This document shows positions 45,889-56,919 of a stretch of DNA of 64,000 nucleotides, piece by piece. Numbering within the stretch: the first letter of the stretch is position 1; every line of letters begins with the position of its first letter. The translations under genes and the position numbers were made by a program. The notes beneath the pieces are model-generated. The model ran no database searches. It saw only the letters and a program-made list of their open reading frames with translations, and was not told where the DNA came from. Location of the stretch: positions 1,257,660-1,321,659 of the forward strand of contig NW_026111621.1 in assembly GCF_024679095.1 (NCBI RefSeq), in the 5' to 3' direction. The DNA comes from Eriocheir sinensis. Its lineage: Eukaryota; Arthropoda; Malacostraca; Decapoda; Varunidae.

Positions 45889-47690
45889 CACAAAGGAAGA
45901 ACAAACAACAGCAGACCTGCTGGTCCTTAAGAGGCTGTTTGTGACAAGCTACACTAACTATCTAATCAAAGGTGGAAGATGAAGGACAGCAAAGGCGAAG
46001 GCTCCTCCCCACCCCTCCATCCCTCCAGCCAAAGCTGGCAGGAAAGGAAAAAGAACCATGCAGCATGGAAAAACTGCATGGAATTTATGTAGGAAAACGA
46101 AAGAACTACCATTACTGCTATCACTAACCGGGCGATAAAAGCGGACAAGGACACCAGTATTCGAAAGAACTTAACGCTATTACGACAATGAGTAATATCT
46201 TAGTTGCTGGTTGGATTCAAAACACTTGTCTAATCTATTCTTGAAGGCCGTAACTGTTGTACTATCAACGACATCACAGGGTAGAGAGTTCCAAACATTA
46301 ACAACTCGATTGAAAATGAAGTGTTTAGCTTCGTGCGACGAGAATCTTTTACCACTTATTTTCAAATTGTGATTTCTTCTTGTTCTATTTGATCGATCAA
46401 TTGTAAAGTAATCTTCCGCACTAATATCACTGAATCCTTTAAACATTTTAAACACTTCTCTTAGATCGCCTCGCATTCTTCGTTTTGATAGGCTGAATAA
46501 ATTTACTTATTTAAGTCTTTGTTCATATGACAAATTTATCAACCTAGGAATCATCTTTGTTACTCTTCGTTGGACCCGTTCCAACTTTTCTATGTATTTT
46601 CTGTAGAAGGGAGACCAAAACTGTACACAGTACTCTAGACGGGGTCGAACCACCGAATTATACAGTTTTAATATTACTTTAACCGATTTATTATTAAAGA
46701 CTCGTCCGATGAGGCCAACCAATTTGTTTTCAGTTTTAACTACCTCTGAACAATGCTGACCGGGCTTTAAATCGCCTGATATAGTGATTCCAAGATCCTT
46801 TTCCTTACTTACTGCAGAAAGTTGTTGGCCATTCATTACGTACCGAACGCGATTGTTATTTTTTCCGATGTGCAACACTTTACATTTGTCAACGTTAAAT
46901 TTCATTTGCCATTGATTGGCCCAACGTGCAAGTCGATCTAGATCTGATTGTAAAGCTTCTTCGTCGAGTGTCGCAGTTACTTTACTAGCAATTTTTGTGT
47001 CATCAGCAAATTTTGATACTTTGCAAGAGAGCCCATCATCGATATCATTAACATAAATTAAGAAGAGCATGGGGCCAAGCACTGATCCTTGAGGTACGCC
47101 GCTTTTGACATCGATCCAGTTAGATGTAACATCGTTTAGAACTACTCTTTGTTTCCGCTCAGAGAGCCAGTCAGCAAGCCAATTGTGAATGTTACCCGAA
47201 ATACCGAGCGCCAGTAGTTTGCTGAGCAATCGTCGGTGGGGGACCTTATCAAATGCCTTTTGAAAATCCAGATATATGATATCTACTGATCTGCTTTCAT
47301 CGGACACCTCAAAAATATAATGAAAAAAATCAAGTAAGTTAGTCAAACACGAACGTTTACTACGGAAGCCATGTTGCGAATTATTTATTATATTATTTTC
47401 TTCGAAGAATTTCACCATATTGTCGCAAATGATAGTCTCCATTAACTTACAAACAATCGATGTCAGCCTAATTGGTCGATAGTTTCCTGGATGAGACTTG
47501 TCCCCCTTTTTGAAAATTGGTGTGACATTTGCAATTTTCCAATCCGACGGAACTTTTCCAGCTGTTAAAGATTTATTGAATATGATGGAGAGCGGTTTAC
47601 AAATTTGATGTTTGATTTTTTTTAAGACCCTAGGGGTAATTTTGTCTGGACCAGGAGCTTTGCATACTTTAATCTTTTCAAAAAAAGAAA
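45885..47690 (-). mobile_element. CR1-like LINE, nearly complete reverse transcriptase
   Basis: Minus strand, 5'-truncated at about 47,690 against a (GA)n run. It includes the RT frame and a 3' UTR (46,180-45,885) shared with the copy at 17,105-17,350. It is the best-preserved member of its family here. Confidence 0.9.
46180..47690 (-). pseudogene. CR1-like reverse transcriptase, one in-frame stop
   Basis: Open from about 47,690 to 46,510, with a single TAA at 46,509-46,507. It then reopens in the same frame to 46,180. Motifs: CKAPGPDKITPRVLKK, IIYLDFQKAFDKVPHRR (motif A), KSGVPQGSVLGPMLFLIYVN (motif B), KFADDTKIAS (motif C) and CVQFWSPFYRKYIEKLERVQ. All catalytic aspartates are present. The start codon at 47,748 seen in the longer frame lies in the flanking simple repeat and is not genuine. 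Confidence 0.88.
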
Positions 47691-47763
47691 AAAAGAGAGA
47701 GAGAGAGAGAGAGAACAAATTTGCAGTATTTTTTCTGTTATGTATCATTATTAGAATTTACGT

Positions 47764-47800
47764 ACATACATACATACATACATACATACATACATACATA
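47764..47800. repeat. (CATA)n microsatellite
   Basis: About nine ATAC/CATA tetranucleotide units. Confidence 0.95.
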
Positions 47801-47854
47801 GAACAGTCATGCATTAATCCCAGTTGTATCATAGAATGGAAGTAACACTATCCA

Positions 47855-48640
47855 GTGCATAGTCAGGCCAGAGCAAGACTTTACTATTAAAGTCCTCACC
47901 AACTGTCTCACACAAACCTTAACATTAAGTGGTTTATGTGCCGGAGAGGTGCACTAAAGGAAGTGTTTATAGAAGGGAAACACTGCATACCAGACATCAT
48001 GCATACTCAGGCCAGAGCAAGACTTTACCATTAAAGTCCTCACCAATTGGCTCACACAATCTTAAACATTAAGTAGTTTATGTGCCGAAGAGGTGCCCTA
48101 GAGCAGTGTTTCTTAAAGTGTGGTCCGCGGACCCCCAGGGGTCCGTGGAATGTTCCAAGGGGTCCGCAGGATAATTTTTAATATCGATTTCAGTCAAATT
48201 TTCGGCCAAAACGTCATAAATTCCTATTTTTGTAGCACCAAATCCTGATGGCTTTTTACAGTTGCTAAGTCACATTGGGATGGAAGTAATAAATAATTCA
48301 GTTGTAATTTCAGTATATTATGACCTGCAAACACTTTCAAACTCAAGAGGAAAATTATAATAATAAAGGGTCCGCTACATGAGTAATTTTAATAAAAGGG
48401 GTCCGCTGCACAAAAAAGTTTAAGAAACACTGCCCTAGAGGGAGTGTTTATAGAAGGGAAACACTGCATACCTGCAGACATGGCCAGGCCTCCTTGCTGA
48501 CTAAAATGATGTAGCAAAACCTTCTCTAATTTGTCTCCACGGTCTAGAATGTTAAGTAATTTATGTGCCAGAAGGATTATATTTACCATGATAGGAGGAA
48601 AATAATACTACCAGCCCCAGTGCATGGTCAGGCCAGAGGA
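47855..48640. repeat. ~140-bp tandem repeat, three copies, interrupted
   Basis: The blocks CAGGCCAGAGCAAGACTTTA, AGTTTATGTGCCGRAGAGGT and GAGTGTTTATAGAAGGGAAA recur at about 47,865-47,985, 48,010-48,095 (continued after the insert at 48,441-48,475) and 48,480-48,640. The second copy is split by a hAT miniature element. Confidence 0.8.
48096..48440. mobile_element. Non-autonomous hAT element, 329 bp, perfect 8-bp duplication
   Basis: The element 48,104-48,432 starts CAGTGTTTCTTAAAGTGTGG and ends AGTTTAAGAAACACTG, so the tips pair over ~16 bp. CCCTAGAG flanks it on both sides (48,096-48,103; 48,433-48,440). GGGGTCCGC motifs occur near both ends. No ORF. Confidence 0.93.
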
Positions 48641-48959
48641 GGAAGATTTGGTGACTAAAATGATGTAGCTATGTAGCAGTCACCGCTCAAATTCCGTGTT
48701 CCTTCCCCTCAGTGACAAGAAAATGGGGTGCTGCAAAGAAAGACTTAAGATTCTGTGTTTTCATGTTTAATGTTCATCGCCGATCCTTTACTCTCTCTGT
48801 CTTATAGCGTCTTCAATGTTCAACTTTCCTTGTCCTCGTTTATCTTCCACTGTCTGTCTTTGTCTCTATTGTCAAATTATACACATAGTTCCACACATAC
48901 ACCAACACTTAAATGTCACCCACACTTCACAACATTCACATCAACGCTTACACAAACAA

Positions 48960-49110
48960 ACACCTATTCTATGTGCTATCTTTGTCCTAATGCCCTTCGT
49001 GATTTTTGTCCAATAAAGCTACCCTGGCGAATATGACTTTCTCTATCCGTGAACCGATTAGCGCTTAGAACACTCGCTACCGCCAACAATTGGTGACCCT
49101 GCAGTGTTGC
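48960..49110 (+). mobile_element. LTR 3' end with primer-binding site
   Basis: AATAAAGC (49,011) is followed by ~75 bp ending CTACCGCCAACA and then ATTGGTGACCCTGCAGTG (about 49,088). This is the usual layout of R-U5 of an LTR plus a primer-binding site. The LTR start is not located, and no recognisable gag or pol follows. A trace at 50,400-50,520 (PVAISTPLDFTIPDD) might be the N-terminus of a gag. Confidence 0.5.
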
Positions 49111-49319
49111 TATGGTTCAAGGTGGCTTATGGCCGGTGCCGTACCAAGGGCACTCTCTCCCAGAGTGGAGGACCTGGGCAGGGTAACTTGTCCATTCGTC
49201 CGCCCTCTCCTGGGGCAAAAATCCTCACCTCCATTCGGGGTTCGTGGGGCTGAGCACTCAGGTCGGGAGAAACATTACGCCGTAGGCGTAGTTGCCACCT
49301 TCAGGGTTCTCCCCCGCCC

Positions 49320-49565
49320 TCCCCCAGGCACCCTCTGTGCCCTCCTCCAGACGCCTTCTGCGTCTCCTCCAGGCACCCTCTGTGCGCCCCCTCCAGGCAC
49401 CCTCTGTGCGCCCCCTCCAGGCACCCTCTGTGCGCCCCCTCCAGGCACCTTCTGTGCCCCTCTCCAGGCACCCTCTGTGCCCCTCTCCAGGCACCCTCTG
49501 TGCGCCTCCTCCAGGCACCCTCTGTGCGCCTCCTCCAGGCACCCTCTGTGCGCCCTTCAGGCATC
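49320..49565. repeat. 24-bp minisatellite (CTCCAGGCACCCTCTGTGCG)
   Basis: About ten units, most 24 bp. The reading frames rich in Pro/Gly/Cys across it, on both strands, are compositional. Confidence 0.92.
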
Positions 49566-50039
49566 TTTTGTGCCCCATGGTGCTCCTCCCGGCGCTCACC
49601 CACCCACCCCCACCCTCCTCCTTCCTGCCTTCCCGCTGGTCCGGCGACTGAGACACGCACACCGTGTGACACGCACACAAGACTCAGTGAACACTCAAAC
49701 ACAGTGCGACACATTACTGAGACACACAGTGCCACACACTCAGTGTACACGCCACACACAGACTCAGTGTACACGCCATACAGACTCAGTGTATACGCCA
49801 CCACACACCACACAAACTAAGAGAGACACGCAAACACAGTGTGACACCCCACTGGGATTACTAGCTGCCCCCTGGATTAACCACCGCCTCCTGGATCTAC
49901 CACCGCCCACTTGGATTACCTTACTCTCCTGTAGATCCTCATATATAGTGCAGTGTGTCCAGCAACAGTTCAGTGCAGCACGTCCCCAGCAACAGTTAGT
50001 GTCACAGTGTTACATACTAAGCGTACAGTGTTGTGTTAC

Positions 50040-50400
50040 AGTGCCTTTTTGAACACTGGCTCACTCCCCGAGCCACAAAGGCCCCTGGCACGTGCCAGCG
50101 CCTATAGTACACGCAGTTCGTTCTACTCTCGCGGACTTCCGCGGCTCCTGGCATATGCTTGCGCCTCTCACTCCTCAACCGGCTGTGGCCTCTGGCACGC
50201 TGGCATCTTGCGCCTTACCACGCAGTCGTTCGACGCCCTCACGGACTGCCGAGGCCCCCTGGCACGCTGGCAGTTAACGCCTTTAACACACGCAGTCGTT
50301 CTAGTCTCACCGACTGCCGAGGCCGCTGCTGTCAGCTAGCGCCTTCACACGCAGTTCCCTCGACGCACTCTGACTGCCGAGGCCCCCGCCGCGTTTACGC
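50040..50400. repeat. Degenerate GC-rich tandem repeat
   Basis: GACTGCCGAGGCCCC, CACGCAGTTC and CTGGCACGYTGGCA motifs recur four to five times at ~60-75-bp spacing. No gene. Confidence 0.65.
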
Positions 50401-50574
50401 CGGTGCCTGTTGCCATCTCCACGCCGCTCGACTTCACCATACCTGACGACGAAATGCAACTCTTCCTCTACTACGGCGGTGTCCTTCAGAGCACCACTCT
50501 TCTGCTCAGGACCCGTCTACGTGGCTCGCGATTCGGGAGTGCGGATTCAAGCCTTCCAGGATCTATTAAACAGC

Positions 50575-50739
50575 CAACTACTCAACTCACCGCAGCCCAA
50601 CTCACCGCAGCCCAATTCACGCAGCCCAATTCACGCAGCCCAACTCACGCAGCCCACCACACGCAGCCCACCTCACGCAGCTCAACTCACGCTGCTCAAC
50701 TCACGCTGCTCGACTCACGCTGCTCAACTCACGCTGCTC
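50575..50739. repeat. 15-bp minisatellite, left flank of the Polinton
   Basis: Units like CTCAACTCACGCTGC, diverging leftward into ACTCACGCAGCCCA. It continues as a more homogeneous array on the far side of the Polinton (63,449 onward). Confidence 0.9.
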
Positions 50740-51998
50740 AGTAGTAGGTAATGGTGACAGTGACGGGACCAAAATAATTCGCAAGCATAATCAAGAATTT
50801 GCAGCCAAAAAAAAATGACGTCGAAAAATTTTGTACGTCGAATTTCCCGGCCGGCCGTGCGGCCAGTCAGCCGGGCGGCCAGCCAGCCGCGCGGGCAGCC
50901 AGCCGCCGAGGGGACCTCCCCACTACCCAACCGGGGAGTGGTCACAAACCTACCCAAAAGTGACCATTCCCCCCCCCCCCCCACCCACCCCACCCCAAAC
51001 ACCCACCACCTTCCACGCCATCGTGTCTCCCCGGAGGCCTGAGCGTCACCCTCCTGCCGGGGATTGGTTAGGGGCGTCCTTTCGCGCCGTGCCGGGCGTC
51101 GCCCGCCGGCCGGGGATCGGTTAGCGCGAGCGGTGCCTTGTTCGGGGGATCGGTTAGGGGCGTCCTTTCGCGCCGTGCCGGGGCGTCGCCCTCCTGCCGG
51201 GGATCGGTTAGCGCGAGCGGTGCCTTGTTCAGGGGATCGGTTAGGGGCGTCCTTTCGCACCGTGCCGGGGCGTCACCCTCCTGCCGGGGGATCGATCCTT
51301 TCGCAGCGTGCCGGGGCGTCGACCTGCTGCCGGGGATCGGTTAGCGCGAGCGGTGCCTTGTTCAGGGGATCGGTTAGGGCGTCCTTTCGCGCCGTGCCGG
51401 GGCGTCACCTCCTGCCGGGGATCGGTCCTTTCGCACCGTGCCGGGCGTCGCCCTCCTGCCGGGGATCGGTTAGCGCGAGCGGTGCCTTGTTCAGGGATCG
51501 GTTAGTGGCGTCCTTTCGCACCGTGCCGGGGCGTCGCCCTCCTGCCGGGGGATCGGTCCTTTCGCACCGTGCCGGGGCGTCGCCCTCCTGCCGGGGGATC
51601 GGTCCTTTCGCGCCGTGCCGGGGCGTCCTTTCGCCCCAGTGCCGGGGGATCGGCTAGGGGCGTCCTTTCGCCCCAGTGCCGGGGGATCGGCTAGGGGCGT
51701 CCTTTCGCACCGTGCCGGGGCGTCACCCTCCTGCCGGGGGATCGGTCCTTTCGCACCGTGCCGGGGCGTCACCCTCCTGCCGGGGATCGGTTAGCGCGAG
51801 CGGTGACTTGTTGGGCGGAGGCCTGTGGCTACCTTTCCTCCCTCTTCCCTCCCGCTATTGATTTTTTTCCAGTTTGCCAGCATGTGTGCGTGTCCCCCTC
51901 TATGCCCTACCCCTCGCGAGCGGTGACTTGATGGTCAGTCTGAGGGTACCATTACCTCTCCCTCTACCCGCTATTGATTTTTCAGTTTGCCAGCATAC

Positions 51999-52036
<38 letters not shown>

Positions 52037-52735
52037 GTTGATTTTCATATTGACTGGAGTTATATCGATTGTCTTTTCAGTGAGGGGTAGGAACGGGAAA
52101 AGTAGATTTTATACATTTTTTATTGAAATATAGTGGAAAAAAAATGGTATGACGAGTTATTATATTACCTTAATCTAGTCTATTTTATTTGTTCTTTCTT
52201 AATCCAGGCTAATTTGTTCTTTCTTAATCCAGACTAAATACATGCTATGCCTACTAGTCTATTTTATTTGTTCTTTCTTAATCCAGGCTAATTTGTTCTT
52301 GCTTAATCCAGACTAAATACATGCTAAGCCTACTAGTCTATTTTATTTGTTCTTTCTTAATCCAGGCTAATTTGTTCTTTCTTAATCCAGACTAAATACA
52401 TGCTAAGCCTACTAGTCTATTTTATTTGTTCTTTCTTAATCCAGGCTAATTTGTTCTTTCTTAATCCAGACTAAATACATGCTAAGCCTAAAAACAAAAA
52501 TACACAATCGCCATAAAAAAAAATGAAGAAAAAAAATACACAACACAAGCACATATATATAAAAAATAATACACACAGAGCGAGTCCCACCCATCCTACC
52601 CTTTTTTTTTTCCCTCCCCCAAAATAAATCCTAATTGAAAGAGACATATTACAAACTTATGTCGTACATGCCCAAAGACAGCCCATAAAAGGATGACAAC
52701 ACGAGTACATATACAAATGAAGAAAAAAAAAATAG
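50740..52735 (+). repeat. Polinton left terminal inverted repeat
   Basis: Matches the reverse complement of about 62,011-63,448, but is ~570 bp longer because its internal arrays have expanded. It has a GC-rich array (51,060-51,800; GGGGATCGGTTAGCGCGAGC and GCCGTGCCGGGGCGTC units) and a ~82-bp array (52,175-52,490; TTTGTTCTTTCTTAATCCAG units, four copies against one on the right). The GASPSCRG-type reading frames here and at the right end come from the repeat and are not taken as genes. A (GT)n run is at 52,002-52,030. Confidence 0.9.
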
Positions 52736-53062
52736 TGGCGTGTAATCTATGGAGAAAAAGATATAGGAAATACAACGTAGAGAACGTTAATCGATCAAAC
52801 AAAAGAAAGAGGAGAGAAACCAATGTCTTCCCATCGCGCCAGCTACCAGCAGCGTCAACATCATCTCCACGGTCGCCTTTATCCTCACCCTCCCCACCCC
52901 CGAGAATGGCATGGAGATTCCCTCCCCCACCGGGCTGGGTTTCAGACAAAAGAGCCCACGCGAGTGGCTGTAACGGCGACAGAGCTCGCGCTAAAAGCAA
53001 TCATTGATCTGTTACTTAAAAGCTAAAGCCTAAACCATAACAAGCTCAGTCTTTATCGCAAA
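52736..53062. other. Polinton leader between left repeat and first gene
   Basis: A frame 52,693-53,007 (104 aa, Lys/Arg- then Pro-rich) overlaps the repeat boundary and has no recognisable motif. It may hold the promoter of the first gene. Confidence 0.35.
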
Positions 53063-53943
53063 CATGACGAGCGCGGACGAACATAATAATCATTATAATA
53101 TACCTTAGTAGCCTAGGATGCCGCGATCTTTATCCCGACAACGTGCCAGGTTCATTTAAAAATGAAATCATACCGTTAAATTTACACCCCGACCGAGATT
53201 ATCAGGTTGCCTTACACGGTATTTTTATTCCTAGAGAAGTATACACCCTCCATCGAGAAGACAAATAAGACATGGAAGTTTACAGAAACGCTCAATGACA
53301 CCTCAGGAAAACAGTTGCGGTACTCGCTGTCTCCCTCGAAAAATATAACGAGCAAGCAAATAAGCGCAATTGTGGCTGACCTTAATACATACTGGCAAGC
53401 TATATTAAATGGAGTGTTTGGGTTTACAAATTACAAGGATTATTTTGATGGAGAAGGCGGAATACTGAGTTGGACCAAAAATTTTGTATGCTACCACAAA
53501 CGCTCTATAGATGGCTGCGGTAATCTAAATTATTGCAAAATAAGTTTATTATTTAAGCCCAGATTGGCGGCTATTCTTGGATTTATTCCTAATCATTACT
53601 ATGATATATTCGTCACGGATGAGGAGTCACATTACTCGCTTCGCCAGGTAAATGCCGATTTCCGCCAGACCCCACGCCGACGTGGACTATCTCCACCTCT
53701 ATTGCGACATAATCCAGCCCACGCGATTTGCTAGCCAAACTGTGAACATTTTAGCCACTCTCCTTACGGTGGGAGTAACAATTATTACTCAGTGCAAAAA
53801 CCTCTGTATAAAAAGTTGGCGAAGAACGCTATAGATTCAGTGGCGGTAGTGGTGACGGATCAGTATGGACGAAAATATACTTTGAAGAAAACCGCTCGGC
53901 CACGATCGTCTTGCACATTACACCCACCCACCCTCTCTTTTAA
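53063..53943 (+). pseudogene. Polinton minor structural protein, frame-broken
   Basis: The start is probably the ATG at 53,063. Traces follow in at least three frames: about 53,098-53,265 (RDLYPDNVPGSFKNEI, YQVALHGIFIPRE; stop at 53,266), 53,207-53,660 (SGKQLRYSLSPSKNITSKQI, LNTYWQAIL, AAILGFIPNHYY) and 53,660-53,943 (DYLHLYCDIIQP, then VQKPLYKKL and DSVAVVVTDQYGRK; TAA at 53,941). An N-terminal YPDN..F motif and a C-terminal YxYCDII motif characterise a virion protein common in arthropod Polintons. I infer a minor capsid or penton-like role. At least three frame changes make it non-functional. Confidence 0.65.
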
Positions 53944-53992
53944 AATCAGTGGGCCAGCAAAAAAAACGCTCACTCATGGCGAGACTTTTGCC

Positions 53993-54577
53993 ATGGAAGA
54001 GTGTTATGGGGAAGACCTTATCGATTTATTTCCCCGCGAGCGAGGAGGGAGGATATTTGTGGCCGGTGCGTCAGGATCTGGGAAGACACAGCTAGTGACG
54101 CGACTTGTGCGGAAATATTGTGACAAATTCTATCGAGTTCTTATTTGCGGTGCAACACATCATCCCATTCAAGACTTGCCAGAGCTGCAAAGTAAAGTAA
54201 TACTTAGTAAGGACATTATAGACCCAGAACAGGAAATTGATCTCTGTCAGAAAAATAAATCTATGTTAGTAGTATATGACGATAACTTTTTACGCGCTGC
54301 CAATGATGAAAGCGTCGCCAACGTTTTTATTAAAGGCAGACATCTTGGCCCTAGCTCCCTACTCATTTCTCAGAACTTATTTATGCAGGGAAAGTATGCG
54401 CGAAGCATATCCCTCAATTGCACTCATTTCGTTTTGCTTAAACAAAGAGATCTTGGTCAAATTGAACTTCTAGGTCGTCAATTGTATGGTCGTGACAGAG
54501 CCCAGGCATTTCTCAGTATCTACAAGCGAGATGGTGCGGAAAACCATACGGCTATCTGCTGGCTGACGTCTGCATAA
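53993..54577 (+). CDS. A32-type (FtsK/HerA-like) genome-packaging ATPase
   Basis: 194 aa from the ATG at 53,993. The open frame extends further 5' only because the preceding pseudogene reads into it. Walker A is FVAGASGSGKT directly after a short N-terminus, Walker B is SMLVVYDD, and a Gln/Asn-containing sensor (SLLISQNLFMQ) follows. This is the packaging ATPase of Polintons, poxviruses (A32) and related double-jelly-roll viruses, which drives DNA into preformed capsids. The size is short but covers the core fold. The reading frame is intact, unlike the genes on either side. Confidence 0.88.
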   Translation: MEECYGEDLIDLFPRERGGRIFVAGASGSGKTQLVTRLVRKYCDKFYRVLICGATHHPIQDLPELQSKVILSKDIIDPEQEIDLCQKNKSMLVVYDDNFLRAANDESVANVFIKGRHLGPSSLLISQNLFMQGKYARSISLNCTHFVLLKQRDLGQIELLGRQLYGRDRAQAFLSIYKRDGAENHTAICWLTSA

Positions 54578-54644
54578 CTACCCCCGAGGTCCTATCACTG
54601 AGATCAAATATAGCGAACGACGGCTCCTGTGAGGTTGTGTACTC

Positions 54645-55775
54645 GTGGAGAGAGTGAGCGATATGCTAGCCCCATCCAAGACACGTCTTTTAAAGTCACT
54701 TTATGAAGACCCTCAAGTACCTGGAGGCTTAAGTGGAGTGAGGCCTTTATTTTTAGCAGCGAGAGCCATTGAACCCGACGTTTCTATGCGCGATGTTGAA
54801 CAGTTTATGGAAGGTTGCAGAACACACACATTACATAAGATACAACCCCATAAGTTTAAGCGACGCGCTATTCTCAGTCCCAAACCGCGAGTTATCATAG
54901 CAGCAGATCTCGCGGACATGAAAGAATTGTCCCGCTTTAATGGAGGTCATAATTACATCTTAGTCTGCGTTGATGCATTTTCCAGGTACGCCAAAGCCCT
55001 GCCTCTTAAACGTAAAGATGCAAAATCGATGGTAATGGCAATGAAGACATTGCTAGAGGAAGACGCTGCTTTCAGTGGGGTCTCTAGGCTCTGTGTTGAC
55101 CGAGGCAAAGAGTTCTATAATCGTCCACTTCAAACCTATTTGCAAAGTAAAGACATAAAATGTACAGCGTTTACTCCCAAGAGATAAAAAGCAGCCTTGC
55201 TGAGCGATTTATCAGAACTCTGAAAGGTCGAATATATAGGTATATGACAGTCACAATAAACTCGAGTATATTTCCATCTTGCAGAAGGTACTGAGAGCTA
55301 TAACCGCACGCCTCACGCACGTCTAGGAAAAACCCCAGCCGAAGTACATGCCATGAAGGACCCGCGAGGAATCATTCGTCAGTTTAAGAAAATGCATAAT
55401 TATAAAAACAGAGAAAGCGTCAAGGTAAAGCCAGTCGTGTGCTGAACATCGGGGACTACGTTCGACTCGTGGGCGCGGATAAAGCTTCTAAATTTAACCG
55501 AGGCTTTCATATCCAAAACACAGAAGAAATATTTAAAATTGCAAGCGTGGATTATCGACAGTCCCCATTGGGTTATACCTTGCAAGATTTATCCAATCAA
55601 CCCATCCAAGGCTTGTTTTACAAAGAGGAGCTTATCAAAGTTCAGCTACCGGACGTTTTCCCGTCAGCATAAAAAAATCGAGAGTGGTGAACGGTCGCAA
55701 ACAATTTTTTGTATCTTGGTTGGGTTATGATCCGAGTCAAGACTGTTGGATAGACGCTCAAGATATTTCCTAATG
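54645..55775 (+). pseudogene. Polinton retroviral-type integrase with chromodomain, broken
   Basis: The enzyme would join element ends to target DNA. The open N-terminal part is 54,645-55,185 (180 aa): zinc-binding-like segment (GGLSGVRPLFLAAR; CRTHTLHK), first catalytic Asp88 in AADLADM and second Asp152 in CVDRGKEFYN. A frame change at about 55,175-55,190 puts the Glu segment (LAERFIRTLKGRI, 55,195-55,235) in another frame. More breaks at about 55,265-55,435 precede an open SH3-like part (55,439-55,670: LNIGDYVRLVGADKASKF). The chromodomain end (GRKQFFVSWLGYDPSQDCWI) is at 55,690-55,770. All three catalytic residues are still present but cannot be in one product. Confidence 0.88.
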
Positions 55776-56115
55776 ACCTCGAATTCACCAACAAGAAGAA
55801 AAAAAAAAGCACCTCCCCTCGCCTTTGTTCACAAGGATCTTGTTTTGTTGTTGGCTAAACTCTCCCCCGACAAGCGGAAAAAAGTAATTGCAGTGTTGAA
55901 CAAGAAACATATAGATTGCTTGTCAGAAGTGTTTCTAAATTTCCTAAAACTAATCTTACGCGAAATACAAAGATTGTGAAATCCCTGAACAAATATAAAA
56001 ACACATAAGGAAACTCGCCAACAAGGGGTAAGTACACTAAAAAAAAAATACTGCGAACACAGCGGGCGGTGCTATACTCTGTGCTGTTACCTCTGGCAGC
56101 TAGTGTCATAACTGG
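55776..56115 (+). pseudogene. Small conserved basic Polinton protein, frame-broken
   Basis: The first part (55,776-55,977) contains LAKLSPDKRKKVIAVLNKKH and CLSEVFLNFLK. Later traces in other frames continue with a basic linker and end in a hydrophobic segment (YSVLLPLAASVITGLL, about 56,075-56,115). The layout (helical N-terminus, basic middle, hydrophobic tail) matches a small protein found in many Polintons and adintoviruses. Its exact role is not established; a virion-interior or membrane-active function is possible. Frame changes lie at about 55,945, 56,005 and 56,035. Confidence 0.5.
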
Positions 56116-56127
56116 TCTTTTAACAAA

Positions 56128-56812
56128 ATGAAGGAATATTGTCTCATCCCGAAATCAACAGCAGAACAATTTTACTCAAGTCTTCTACGGGAGCCGTAAC
56201 ATAAAACGAAACAGAAAGACGGACGAGGAAAAAAGAAAAGAGAGTGAAACCGTTGTCGGGTTCGACGGTCAAGGCGTCAACTGCATTAAAAATATAAAGA
56301 GACGCGCGCTGCAAGATGTATTAACCCCAAACAACCACCCGCCATCTATAGCGGCCATAGGTCCTCGCACGACGCTCCCCACCAATACTATCGATTCGAA
56401 ACCCGCCATAGATAACAGGATTGATGTTAGAATGAAAGCAGCTCAAAGGGATTATGCCAAAGCTTTCTTAGCTCTCATGAAACATACTCCAGGAATTACA
56501 TGGGATACAAACGGAAATCTTTTGAGCCCCATTAATAATTTTAACGTCATTGATATATTGCAAACCTTAAGTGACGTCAACAGCAAATTAGGCTTCAAAG
56601 CTGATGATATACCATTTATTAAAATGCTTTTCCACAACACAAACTTAGATCCCTCATTTATACGCAATAATAAGGCAAGGAAGCAACTGTTTGGAGGAGG
56701 AGGTGGGGGAGGAAGGAGAAGTGCCCCAATTCGGGCAAAGCCACGCCCCACGCCTTCTTTCTCCGCCCCCGCGCGGATGCCGGGTATGACGTGGGAGAAT
56801 TATCGCGTCTAA
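56128..56812 (+). pseudogene. Conserved Polinton protein (KEYCLIPK N-terminus)
   Basis: ATG at 56,128 opens MKEYCLIPKSTAEQFYSSLL, then a stop at 56,197. The C-terminal part is open from 56,432 to 56,810 (126 aa), with GITWDTNGNLLSPINNFNVI and a Gly-rich, basic, Pro-rich tail after residue 86. An N-terminal KEYxLxPK and a central 'ITWDxxGxL..P...N..D' motif are shared by a protein found in many animal Polintons and adintoviruses; its function is unknown to me beyond likely virion association. Confidence 0.5.
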
Positions 56813-56919
56813 AAGGATTTTGTTTTGGGGTGGGATAGAGGCACTGGTGTGACCTCGCGGGACAGGGAGACACTAAGCGTGAGTAAGAGCGAGAATTAAT
56901 AGATATTTTTTCTATAAAC

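Noticed and set aside
49090..50052. 320-aa ORF after the LTR end
   Set aside because: It spans a 24-bp minisatellite (multiple of three, hence open) and simple ACACAC sequence; no gag motif.
51064..51657. 197-aa ORF (GASPSCRG repeats) and its counterparts at 62,556-62,966
   Set aside because: Both lie in the GC-rich array of the Polinton terminal repeats; similarity follows from the inverted repeat, and frames shift with unit length.
52596..53000. 134-aa minus-strand ORF at the Polinton left end
   Set aside because: It overlaps the terminal repeat, is low-complexity and has no family match; all supported Polinton genes are on the plus strand.
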